A DNA stretch of 64,000 nt. It comes from Anaerolineae bacterium (GTDB lineage: Bacteria; Chloroflexota; Anaerolineae; Aggregatilineales; Phototrophicaceae). Below the pieces are notes generated by a model. It was given only the letters and a program-made list of their open reading frames with translations, was not told the DNA's origin and made no database searches. Each line of letters opens with the position of its first letter. The first letter of the stretch is position 1. Positions 56,574-64,000 of the stretch are shown here, one piece after another. The stretch spans positions 596,560 to 660,559 of the forward strand of contig JAJECX010000003.1 in assembly GCA_022821805.1 (NCBI GenBank), given 5' to 3'. The position numbers and the translations under genes are program-made.

Positions 56574-57356
56574 TTGCGAAAGAGAAAAGCGATGAGCGAA
56601 ATCAAGCCGATAGCTTTGCAATTGTACACCGTGCGCGAACTGCTGGGAGAAGATTTCGAAGGCGCCGTGCGGCGCGTCGCCCAAATGGGTTATATGGGCG
56701 TCGAACCATACGGCGGCATGCCCTGCGCGCTTGCTGCCGCCGCCGATCTATTCCGCGAACTGGATCTGCAAATCTGCAATTGCCATGTGCCCTTTCCCGA
56801 TGATGCCAGCAAAGACGCAATTCTGGAGATCGCCGCCGCCTTTGAACTGTCGAGCGTCGCCATCGCGATGCTTCCGCCCGATGACTTCGAGACGATCGAC
56901 TCGATCAAGAAGGTCTGCGAGCGCCTGAACCGCGCTAGCGATTTCGCGCGCGCCAATGGCTTGGCGCTGCACTACCACAATCACTGGTGGGAGTTCAAGC
57001 GAATCAATGGCACGGCTACCCTCGATATCATGCTCGCTGAGTTAGACGACAGCGTCGGCTTGCAGATCGACACCTATTGGGTGCAGGTCGGCGGCGAAAA
57101 TGCCGTTGAGGTGGTGGCGCAAGCAGGCGATCGCGCGCCCCTGATCCATCTTAAGGACGGCTGGCTGGATGCAAAGGGCGATATGGCGGCGGTTGGGCAC
57201 GGTGTGATGGATGTGCCCGCAATTGTGAACGCGACCGCCGATACGGCGCAGTGGTACATTGTTGAGCAGGATCGCAGCAACAACGACCGGCTGGAAGCCG
57301 TGCAGCAGAGTTATGATTATCTGACCGCAAACGGTCTGGCGCGCGGCAAAAAGTAG
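56574..57356 (+). CDS. Sugar phosphate isomerase/epimerase (TIM barrel)
   Basis: 260 residues from TTG 56574, which has GAGG six bases upstream; ATG at 56592 is a possible alternative. It belongs to the xylose-isomerase-like TIM barrel family: LQLYTVRE near the start, H-Y-H-N-H-W-W-E-F, L-Q-I-D-T-Y-W and L-I-H-L-K-D-G carry the metal-binding and catalytic residues, and VEQDRSNND closes the barrel. The metal is likely Mn2+ or Mg2+; the sugar is unknown. It is followed 34 bp later by the Ldh_2-like gene, so the pair may act on one sugar acid pathway. Confidence 0.82.
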   Translation: MRKRKAMSEIKPIALQLYTVRELLGEDFEGAVRRVAQMGYMGVEPYGGMPCALAAAADLFRELDLQICNCHVPFPDDASKDAILEIAAAFELSSVAIAMLPPDDFETIDSIKKVCERLNRASDFARANGLALHYHNHWWEFKRINGTATLDIMLAELDDSVGLQIDTYWVQVGGENAVEVVAQAGDRAPLIHLKDGWLDAKGDMAAVGHGVMDVPAIVNATADTAQWYIVEQDRSNNDRLEAVQQSYDYLTANGLARGKK

Positions 57357-57390
57357 CTATGCGCCGGCGGCATCGCCAGAAAGCATCGAG

Positions 57391-58392
57391 ATGAAAGTTT
57401 CAATCGAAGCATTGCGCGCAGCGACCAGGCGCGCGATCTTAGCGCAGGGCTTCAGCCCGGCTGATACCGAGGTCATTCTCGAGATCATCCTTTACGCCCA
57501 GCTTCGCGGCAACAATCAAAATGTGATCAAGCTGCTTGGCGCCGGCATGCCGGCTAATCCCGATGCCGGCGAGATCGCGCTCGTCAAGTCTACCAAGCTG
57601 TCGGCGCTGATCGACGGCAACTGGAACCAGGGCATGGTGGTTGTCTCGCGCGCTACCGAACTCGCCATTGAGAAAGCGAATGCGCATGGCTTCGGCATCG
57701 TCGGCGCGCGCCGCACCAACTCGCCGACCGGCGCCATCGGTTATTTCGCGCGCCAACTGGCCGACGCGGGCTTGATCGGCTTTGTCTGCTCCGGCTCGAT
57801 GGAGTTGATGGCGATGCACGGCTCCTACGAGCCCTTCTTCGGCACCAATCCGCTGGCGATTGGCATCCCGACCGCCGGAAAACCGATCGTCTTCGATATG
57901 GCGACGGCGGCGATCGCCTGGTACGGCATCCACCTGGCGCACGCGGAAGGCAAGTCAATTCCCGAAGGCGTCGCCTACGACAGCGACGGTCGCATCACCA
58001 CCGATCCGGCAAAGGCGCTCGCCGGCGCCATCAAGGCATTCGGCGGATACAAAGGCGCGGCGCTGGCGCTGATCGTTGAAGTGCTTACGCGTCCGCTCGT
58101 TGGAGCCAGACGCGATGATGCGGGCAAGAAGCTGGATTGGGGCAATCTCGTCTTCGCGATTGACCCCGAGCTTCTGGCGGATGATCTCTCCAGCTTCCAG
58201 GCTGCCGTCAGCGACCTCCTGGCTCGCGTCAAGCGCCTCAAACGTTTGCCGGGCGTCGACGAGATTCTGGCGCCGGGCGAACGCGGCGATCAAATCTATG
58301 AGCGCATCACAGCGGCAGGCGTGGTCGAGATGGATGAACAGATCTGGCTGGATTTGCAAGCGGTCGGCGCATCAGTCGACGATGCCGATTGA
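57391..58392 (+). CDS. Ldh_2-fold protein lacking conserved histidines
   Basis: 333 residues of the malate/L-lactate dehydrogenase (YlbC/YiaK/AllD) family: EPFFGTNPLAIGIP, FDMATAAIAWYG and a late GGYKGAALALIVEVL fit well. Active members reduce 2-oxoacids with NAD(P)H. The usual RG-x-D-S-H-G motif is RGNNQNVIK, with Asn44 for His, and the usual N-S-x-H-x-G is TNSPTGAIG, with Pro112 for His. Both histidines thought to matter for catalysis are thus absent. It may have changed reaction or be non-catalytic. It follows the isomerase gene and overlaps the convergent next gene by 21 bp. Confidence 0.7.
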   Translation: MKVSIEALRAATRRAILAQGFSPADTEVILEIILYAQLRGNNQNVIKLLGAGMPANPDAGEIALVKSTKLSALIDGNWNQGMVVVSRATELAIEKANAHGFGIVGARRTNSPTGAIGYFARQLADAGLIGFVCSGSMELMAMHGSYEPFFGTNPLAIGIPTAGKPIVFDMATAAIAWYGIHLAHAEGKSIPEGVAYDSDGRITTDPAKALAGAIKAFGGYKGAALALIVEVLTRPLVGARRDDAGKKLDWGNLVFAIDPELLADDLSSFQAAVSDLLARVKRLKRLPGVDEILAPGERGDQIYERITAAGVVEMDEQIWLDLQAVGASVDDAD

Positions 58393-59940
58393 GGGCAGCA
58401 TCCGTTCGTAAAAGACGCCGCGCTGCCCCCGTCTGTCCGATGGCAGCCCCGCCAAGCCGCCAGCAAAAAACAGATGACTGGAACCCTCGCCACTGAGATT
58501 GAGCGCTTCGACCGCGCCAGCATCCTGCAAGAGCTCAACGACCTCCTCCAGCGTCGCCCCGTGGCTGTCCTTTTCGGTTCGAAAACTGGGATTGCAGCCG
58601 TCCACCACTGCCAGCAACAGCTCGCCATCGGGCTTGATGCCGATTGCGCTGCGCGCCTTTCGTTCTCCCGCGCCCGCGAGGTCGATGTGAACCGGCGAAA
58701 CGCCAATCGCATCGCCCCGACTGGGCCAGAATTCCTCCTCCGCCGTGGCTTGCGCAAGCGCGCTTTCGCCATCGCGCAGCAATATCGGTCCAGCCTGTAT
58801 CGCCGACTGCAAGCGATCCTTCGCATCGGCGAATTCGTATTCGACCCAGGCGTCCTCAATCAAGCTCTCGGCCACCGCCGACGGCAGCGCGCCATCAGCC
58901 AGCGACAGAACAAAGCCATTCTGCGGGATCTGCAGCCCTCCGCCTCGCTTCCAGCTCAGCGCCTGACGATTCACCAGCACAAATTCAGTGCGGTCCCTCG
59001 CGATAGGGGTGCGATCGAGCGGGCGATTTCCGCTCCCCAACCTGCCGGCGCGCGTGTATAGCGCGATGTTGCCGGGCGCCGCTGGATTCAACTGGAAGCG
59101 CTCTGCGCCGCCTGCGTTCGCGTTCAGCCGGATCTCGCCCGGCAGGATCAACTGGATATCTTCCAGACTGAAGCTTTCGATTCGCCAACTCGATCCATCG
59201 TAGAGCAAGGCGCCCCGCCGATAAACTGGCGGACGCAGGATTGTATTCTCCGCCACCATCAAGCCAATCGCATCGCCATAACCCGAGTGATGGCTGATTA
59301 GGTCGTCATGTTCGTGCAGGAAATGAGACGTATTGAATACCACCTGGCGTTCGTGGTTCTGCACGAAGTGCCGGATGAAATCGCAGCGGCCGATACGAAC
59401 GAAATTGTGCCGCGCATCAAATTGGCGGAATATGCGCGGCTGGTAGCTGCCTCTCTCGACATTGGGATAAAGGTCGAGCTGGATTGATTCTTCCAGCCAG
59501 CGCAGAAGCGCCTCCGCTCTCGCTCGCCATTCATGCTGCGCCGCCGGGATATCGACCTGCCACTCGTATGTGTCGCTGATATATTCGTGCAGTTGCAGCC
59601 AGCCTTCATTCAACAGTTTGCGCAGCGCGCAAGTGAGAAAAGAGTTGGCGCTGATAAGCTGCTCGCCGTCATCCGCTGCGTAGCTGAGACCGGGGAACAT
59701 CTGCTCGGCGCGCCGATCGGTCTGCATCGCCGTCCAGGTGAGGATATGCGGGCTGTCTTCGCCGCGCGCCCGCGCTCTGGCGTAGTGCATGCGGGCGATA
59801 TCCTGCTGGCGCACATAACTGCTCATCGGGTGCAAGTCTTCGAATCGCAGCCGTCCCGCCGGAATATCCACCAGGTGAACGCTGGAATACGCGCCATCGC
59901 CGACTTGCCGCCATTCTTTCTGATAAGAGATATCGGACAT
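58372..59940 (-). CDS. Phosphodiester glycosidase (NAGPA) domain protein
   Basis: 522 residues from ATG 59940; the open frame extends 37 codons into repeat DNA and is not used. The C-terminal half (about 175-522) matches the NAGPA/DUF2233 fold: ARSAIGIKPDGELLLAVVDG, an E-E-V-V-E-L-L-Q-D-A-G-A helix, then A-L-N-L-S-G-E-G-S-S where the family has L-D-G-G-G-S. Family members split sugar-phosphodiesters. The N-terminal 175 residues look specific to this group. No signal peptide or membrane helix is seen, so it may act in the cytoplasm. The substrate is unknown. Confidence 0.65.
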   Translation of the reverse strand: MSDISYQKEWRQVGDGAYSSVHLVDIPAGRLRFEDLHPMSSYVRQQDIARMHYARARARGEDSPHILTWTAMQTDRRAEQMFPGLSYAADDGEQLISANSFLTCALRKLLNEGWLQLHEYISDTYEWQVDIPAAQHEWRARAEALLRWLEESIQLDLYPNVERGSYQPRIFRQFDARHNFVRIGRCDFIRHFVQNHERQVVFNTSHFLHEHDDLISHHSGYGDAIGLMVAENTILRPPVYRRGALLYDGSSWRIESFSLEDIQLILPGEIRLNANAGGAERFQLNPAAPGNIALYTRAGRLGSGNRPLDRTPIARDRTEFVLVNRQALSWKRGGGLQIPQNGFVLSLADGALPSAVAESLIEDAWVEYEFADAKDRLQSAIQAGPILLRDGESALAQATAEEEFWPSRGDAIGVSPVHIDLAGAGERKARSAIGIKPDGELLLAVVDGCNPSFRTEKDSHGATLEEVVELLQDAGAVEALNLSGEGSSHLFFAGGLAGLPSDRRGQRGVFYERMLPSIGIVD

Positions 59941-60028
59941 GATTTCGACCGCACCGATTATGGTTGAATACTCATATGAATATACCTGTTTCCCATTCGC
60001 AGGCAAACCCCTCCCACCATTACCACCC

Positions 60029-60119
60029 GTAGGGGCGACCCATTGGGTCACCCTCCCGCCACTACCACCTGCATGCGCGCCCGGCGGGCAGTGTCCACGC
60101 GCCCCTTGGCTCGCCCTCT
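60029..60119. repeat. Dispersed palindromic repeat copies
   Basis: GTAGGGGCGACCC-ATT-GGGTCACCC followed by GGGCAGTGTCCACGCGCCCC and TTGGCTCGCCC. The second part is nearly identical to 48666-48693. It lies between the broken htrA and the phosphodiester glycosidase gene. Confidence 0.8.
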
Positions 60120-60128
60120 CGCCAAACC

Positions 60129-60836
60129 CTACCGGCTCCCCAGCCGAATCGGAATCTCAACCACTTGTTTGCCATCACGATGCACCGTCAACGTAACATC
60201 CTGCCCCGGCCGCGTATGGCGGGCCAAATACGTGATCAAATCATCCATTCCCTTGATGCTCTGACCATCAATCGCGGTGATGATATCGGCGCGCGTTCCC
60301 ACCAACTCGCCATCGCCCCGCGTCCTCATCTCGGCAATTTCATGCAGGTCGGTAGCGGCCGCCGGGCCTTCATCCAGCACTTCGCCAACCACCACCCCGC
60401 TGAAATCGTTGGGCAAGCCCAGCGTCTCTATCACGCTCAAGCCAACATCATCGCCGCTGATGCGATATAGCTGTACTTCATCTCGCCGTCTTCGATCAGC
60501 GCTTCGGCGACGCGCCGCGCCAGATTGGCGGGAATCGCGAAACCGACGCCGGAACTGCTGCGCGAGCCGCTGATGATCTGCGCGTTGACGCCGATGACCG
60601 CGCCTTCGAGATTGATTAGCGGTCCGCCGCTATTGCCCGGATTGACCGAGGCATCGGTCTGGATAACGCCGCCGATCTGGAATTGCGTCAGGCTCTGAAT
60701 CGTGCGATCCAGCGCGCTGATGATGCCCGATGTCAGCGTCCTGCTCTGCCGGAATGTGCTGCCAATGGCGAGCACAGTTTGGCCGACGACCAATTCATCG
60801 GAATTGGCAAAGCGTATCGGAGTCAGCTGGCATCAC
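60129..60836 (-). pseudogene. HtrA/DegP-like serine protease remnant
   Basis: On the minus strand the homology starts at LTPIRFANSDELVVGQTVL, just after an in-frame TGA, and includes TDASVNPGNSGGPLIN with the catalytic Ser motif GNSGG. The signal, the His and the Asp of the triad are gone. After EDGEMKYSYI the frame breaks near 60463: adding one G (GC to GGC) would restore ISGDDVGLSVIETLGLP and lead into the PDZ domain (ADIITAIDGQSI, VTLTVHRDGK). With no front end and a frameshift it cannot make an active protease. It lies just downstream of the M24 peptidase gene; 60837-60977 shows no further remnant. Confidence 0.85.
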
Positions 60837-60977
60837 GATATTGCGAATCAGTGCCTTCATTGCTCATTTCTTTCTCGTGGATTGCATTGGATTTACCTTC
60901 CACAGCAGTCTAGGAATGAGCTGTAAAGAAAGCCTCAGCAAAAGGCAAAATGGCTGTAAAGGAAGATTAGCGCTCGA

Positions 60978-62228
60978 TTAGCCGATAAGATGAAAAGACT
61001 CCTGCCGCCCGTCAAGCCAGCGCATCGCGCCTCCCGTCAGCGCGGCGTCTTCTTCCAGCATGATTCGCGCATCCTGCCCGTCCCACTCGGGTATGCTCTT
61101 GGTGACATTTAACTCAATGGAATACACGGTATCGTCGTACAGCGGATAATCGCCCACGCCCGGCACGCCATCCTGACGATCCCACAAGCCCACCAGCGGT
61201 CCAGCGGCGTGACCATGAACGCCAAGCGGATGCGTGTAAATCTGCGGGCGGATGCCTTCATTCTTCGCCCGCTCCAGGGCGGCGCTTAATACTTCGTTCC
61301 CGCTCCGACCGACTTGCATCTCTTCCAAATGTATGTCTTGCAGCCGATTCCCATCAGCCAGCGCCGCGCGCAGACCGGGCGGCGCATCGGTCTCGCCCGC
61401 GCGCAAGACATAGGCATGCTGTTGCTGATCAGTTGCCAATCCCAGGTAATGGAAGCCCATATCGCAGTGAAGCAAGTCACCGGGCAGGATCGTCCTGCGC
61501 GGATTCTCCGTATCCTGGTAGGTTTGACCCGGCGCCTGAATGTCGATCGTCGGCTGGAACCAGGCGTTCAAGCCCGCCTCCGCCATCGTTTCCCGCATCC
61601 ACCAGACCACATCATCCGTGGTGGTTACGCTCGGGTGGATGACCGCAGTGGAGAAGGCGCTGGCGATGATTTGGCGCCCAGTTTCCACCAGGCGCGGGTA
61701 GGCTGTGATTTCTTCGGCGCTGCGCCGCTCCAGCCAGCCAACGCAGAGCTTCTCCGCGCTGACCAGGCGCGCCGCGTAGCCTTCGCCCAAGGCCTCGCCA
61801 ACCAACCGAAACTCGGTATGCGAAATGCCATCGCCGAAAGCGAATGTATTCGAATGGTTGATGCCGATCCGCTCGGGATCGCGCTCGCGTACAATTCGCG
61901 CCAGGCAGGCAAACTGATCCTCTTCATCAGGATTCCAGACGCTGTCATAGAACCCTTCATATCCATAACGAGACAGCGTTAATCGCTCGACCGCGTTTTC
62001 AGTCCGCGCGAAGACGAGAATCGTGCGGCGCCGCGCCGACATGGATGTGGCCGGCAGCAGCGACATAAGAACTGGATCTTCGTTGTATTCGCGGCAAATG
62101 ACGATCCACATGTCGATGTTTTCACGCTCCAGCAGCTCGGGCACGATCCTGTCCAAGCGCGTCTTCAGCCAGCGATCCTGAACAGCCGCCTGTTCCCGCA
62201 GCGGGAGAATTTTCTTGAACAATCCCAT
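60978..62228 (-). CDS. M24 family metallopeptidase (Xaa-Pro peptidase-like)
   Basis: 416 residues with a creatinase-like N-terminal domain (about 1-165) and a pita-bread M24 domain. The probable metal ligands are Asp in HCDMGFHYLGLATD (two), His in THPLGVHGHAAGP, Glu in YSIELNVTKSIPEWDG and Glu in RIMLEEDAAL. Family members remove N-terminal residues before proline or act on related amides. It lacks a signal peptide, so it is cytoplasmic. It is 20 bp downstream of the MATE-like gene, on the same strand. Confidence 0.85.
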   Translation of the reverse strand: MGLFKKILPLREQAAVQDRWLKTRLDRIVPELLERENIDMWIVICREYNEDPVLMSLLPATSMSARRRTILVFARTENAVERLTLSRYGYEGFYDSVWNPDEEDQFACLARIVRERDPERIGINHSNTFAFGDGISHTEFRLVGEALGEGYAARLVSAEKLCVGWLERRSAEEITAYPRLVETGRQIIASAFSTAVIHPSVTTTDDVVWWMRETMAEAGLNAWFQPTIDIQAPGQTYQDTENPRRTILPGDLLHCDMGFHYLGLATDQQQHAYVLRAGETDAPPGLRAALADGNRLQDIHLEEMQVGRSGNEVLSAALERAKNEGIRPQIYTHPLGVHGHAAGPLVGLWDRQDGVPGVGDYPLYDDTVYSIELNVTKSIPEWDGQDARIMLEEDAALTGGAMRWLDGRQESFHLIG

Positions 62229-62248
62229 AGTCTATTGCTCCGCCTGTT

Positions 62249-63712
62249 CTAATTACCCAGCGACGGCGCCACCACCGACTGCCAGTGCAGACGCAGCGCC
62301 GCATGCCCGCGCCGGTAGGACAGATAAAGGTAACCCAATTCAACCGACATCCCGATGGTCAAACCGATCGAGGCGGCTAATATGCCGTGCATGCCCAGCG
62401 CGATGCCGCCCCAAACTGTCGCTGCGGTCAGAACGAAACCGATGACGATCGCCTGATAGATGGCGGCGGTCTTGTGGCTGAGCATCAGCAAGGCGCGCAA
62501 ATAACTTTGCAAGGTCGTCAGCAAGGGCAGCAGGATCCCCGCCTGCGCGCCCAATAGCGCCAGCTCATGCAGCTGCGGCGGAACCTGCAGAATGGCGCTA
62601 AGGTAGATTCGTATCGCCGGCGTGAAGGCGAAGAACGTCATAATCAGGCTTAGCGCCAGGCCAAGCCGAATGGTGAAGTTGCGCAGCACTCGGTGGCGTT
62701 CTTCGCTTTCGTCCAGCGAGATTACCACTTCTTGAAAAGCCATGCCTCCCGATCGCGTGATCAGCATGATCGTGAATATCACAGGCCAAGCCGCCAGACT
62801 TTGCGCTGCGTCCGGCATGCTGGCGAGGCCCCGCTCGATGACCGGGCTCACCAGAATCGTGATGACGCTGGTGGCCGCCAGCGGCAGATGAAATCGCATA
62901 GCGTCGCGTTGCGTTAGGGCGCGTTTGCCAGCCCCAAGCGGCGTCGATAGCAGGCGCTTGACATCGGGTCGCGAGACGATATAGGTGTAGAGCGTCTCCG
63001 CCGCCATCGAAAATATCAGGGCGATGGCCCCCACGACTGCGCCGGCAATCGCAGTGATCGCGCCCAGCCCCAGGGCGACGCTGCCGGAAACAAGCGCGCG
63101 AATGACGGTGCCGGCGGCGACATAACGGGTATTGCCCGCGCGAATGATGATGCCTTGGTGAAAGCGCCGATAACCGATGAAAGCACCCCACAGGGTCATG
63201 ATTTTCATACCCGGTCGGGTCGCTTCGATGATGTGACCTGGCACATTGAGCAAGGCGCCCAGATAAAAATCCAGCAGCGGCGTGAATGCCATCAAAACCG
63301 CGATCGCCCTGACCACGATGTTGACAGCCATCATGAAGCGCCACAAGGTGCGAAAAGACTGCCGATCGCGCGAAAGGGCGTTGCTGGTCGCCAGCAGCAT
63401 GATGACCGGCGTCTCAATGAGCACCGACAGCGAAAACATCAAGCCAAAAGCGGCGAGCTGCGTCTCCGCATCCGGCTTCCGGCCAATGACGCCCTGGATC
63501 CACAAACCCTCGAAGGTCATCAGCAGCCAGGACAGCGCCAAGGGCAGCCAAAAGAGCAATACCTTGCGATAGGTCACGCCAAACTCGCTTCTTGGTATGG
63601 ATAATGGCGCGTATTCTATCGGATATCTTTCCCGAATGATACGAACTGTTGAGATAGCATGTCGCATTTCATGCTTTGAAGTTTGAGACAGCAGCATCTT
63701 TTGCAGCTGCAA
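62249..63712 (-). CDS. MATE/MOP-superfamily-like membrane transporter
   Basis: 487 residues by the longest frame; the hydrophobic part begins only near residue 50 (VLLFWLPLALSWLLMTFEG), so the true start may be later, for example GTG at 63577. About 12 helices. The segment L-A-A-F-G-L-x-F-S-L-S-V-L-I-E-T-P-V-I-M-L-L-A resembles bacterial proteins labelled MatE, and more loosely the ANK pyrophosphate exporters of the same superfamily. The cargo is unknown. It is upstream of the M24 peptidase gene and possibly co-transcribed. Confidence 0.6.
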   Translation of the reverse strand: MQLQKMLLSQTSKHEMRHAISTVRIIRERYPIEYAPLSIPRSEFGVTYRKVLLFWLPLALSWLLMTFEGLWIQGVIGRKPDAETQLAAFGLMFSLSVLIETPVIMLLATSNALSRDRQSFRTLWRFMMAVNIVVRAIAVLMAFTPLLDFYLGALLNVPGHIIEATRPGMKIMTLWGAFIGYRRFHQGIIIRAGNTRYVAAGTVIRALVSGSVALGLGAITAIAGAVVGAIALIFSMAAETLYTYIVSRPDVKRLLSTPLGAGKRALTQRDAMRFHLPLAATSVITILVSPVIERGLASMPDAAQSLAAWPVIFTIMLITRSGGMAFQEVVISLDESEERHRVLRNFTIRLGLALSLIMTFFAFTPAIRIYLSAILQVPPQLHELALLGAQAGILLPLLTTLQSYLRALLMLSHKTAAIYQAIVIGFVLTAATVWGGIALGMHGILAASIGLTIGMSVELGYLYLSYRRGHAALRLHWQSVVAPSLGN

Positions 63713-64000
63713 GCGCGGGGCGCGATGAGCGAGCTACATTAACCCTGGCGCCGATTCCTGCGCTGTGCTGATGCGCATTTGCGAATGGCGAGGAACTTCG
63801 TGTAAGCATGGAATCCGCGGCGACTGTTGCGTAAGCAAATTCCAAATGGCTTGGATCATCCTTCAATTACGTTATAGCGTTATGCTTGCCGGTCACCTAG
63901 TTGCCCGATCTTGCACGGTAATCGCTTCAAAATCATAATGCGCCGTTCGCCACGAAAATTGCGAAAATCCAGAGGCTTTTCGTGAGGCGCTCGTTGAAAA
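63713..64000. other. Right-end gap with inverted repeat
   Basis: No gene is visible. CACGAAAA (63951-63958) and TTTTCGTG (63977-63984) form an 8-bp stem with an 18-nt loop; its role cannot be judged at the window edge. Confidence 0.4.

Overview
The window is a G+C-rich bacterial chromosome segment with about 47 genes and no rRNA, tRNA, CRISPR array, IS element or phage block that I can see. Gene content points to a Chloroflexota-like (Anaerolineae-like) heterotroph: a CUT1 sugar importer without its own ATPase, a bacterial SUV3-type helicase, a MoaD-MoaE fusion, a DUF3524-type queuosine-tRNA glycosyltransferase, a membrane pyrophosphatase and VKOR. With no rRNA this placement is inference. 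Promoters read as ordinary sigma-70 type: TTGACA-N18-TATTAT before the sugar importer, TTGACA-N18-TACAAT before both rpoC and gyrA, and extended -10 sites before moeA and a lipoprotein gene.

Layout. 1-8.6 kb: end of an HD-domain protein, a nine-LysM L,D-transpeptidase built partly from a 240-bp DNA tandem repeat, a secreted PPC-repeat protein, a lipoprotein, a double-S1 protein, VKOR and moeA. 8.6-12 kb: sugar ABC importer. 12-27.7 kb: core genes, namely rpoC (not next to rpoB), a lipoprotein clan-A glycosidase, gyrA/parC-like, tRNA-queuosine mannosyltransferase-like, relA/spoT, prfB (no programmed frameshift), a SpoU methyltransferase and ftsY. 27.8-31.8 kb: an accessory-looking run of FHA-winged-helix regulator, two paralogous HNH nucleases (the second markedly A+T-rich) and a SUV3-like helicase; this is the best candidate for an undescribed system. 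31.8-35.3 kb: minus-strand rnc, moaDE, moaC, miaA, yraN. 35.5-40.4 kb: hppA, a MaoC hydratase, a CrtI-like oxidoreductase and an SRPBCC protein. 40.5-45.2 kb: a tightly overlapped pyrBCDEF operon. 45.4-56.2 kb: fhs, an MFS carrier, glgB, dinB and a heterodimeric ABC exporter. 56.5-63.7 kb: a sugar isomerase with an Ldh_2-like protein lacking its usual histidines, a phosphodiester-glycosidase-like protein, a broken htrA, an M24 peptidase and a MATE/MOP-type membrane protein.

Intergenic gaps repeatedly carry a dispersed palindromic element with core GTAGGGGCGAC/GAGAC and its complement, often with a CAGTGTCTACGCGCCC tail. It sits between convergent genes, between cistrons, and upstream of operons.

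The genes cover pyrimidine and folate one-carbon synthesis, molybdopterin synthesis, the stringent response, translation termination and tRNA modification, transcription and DNA topology, sugar uptake, glycogen branching and cell-wall remodelling. Most of the sequence is ordinary chromosome. The unusual signals are local: the 27.8-31.8 kb cluster, residue changes in RNase III, PyrD, GyrA and Ldh_2, the detached rpoC, the decayed htrA and the repeat family.
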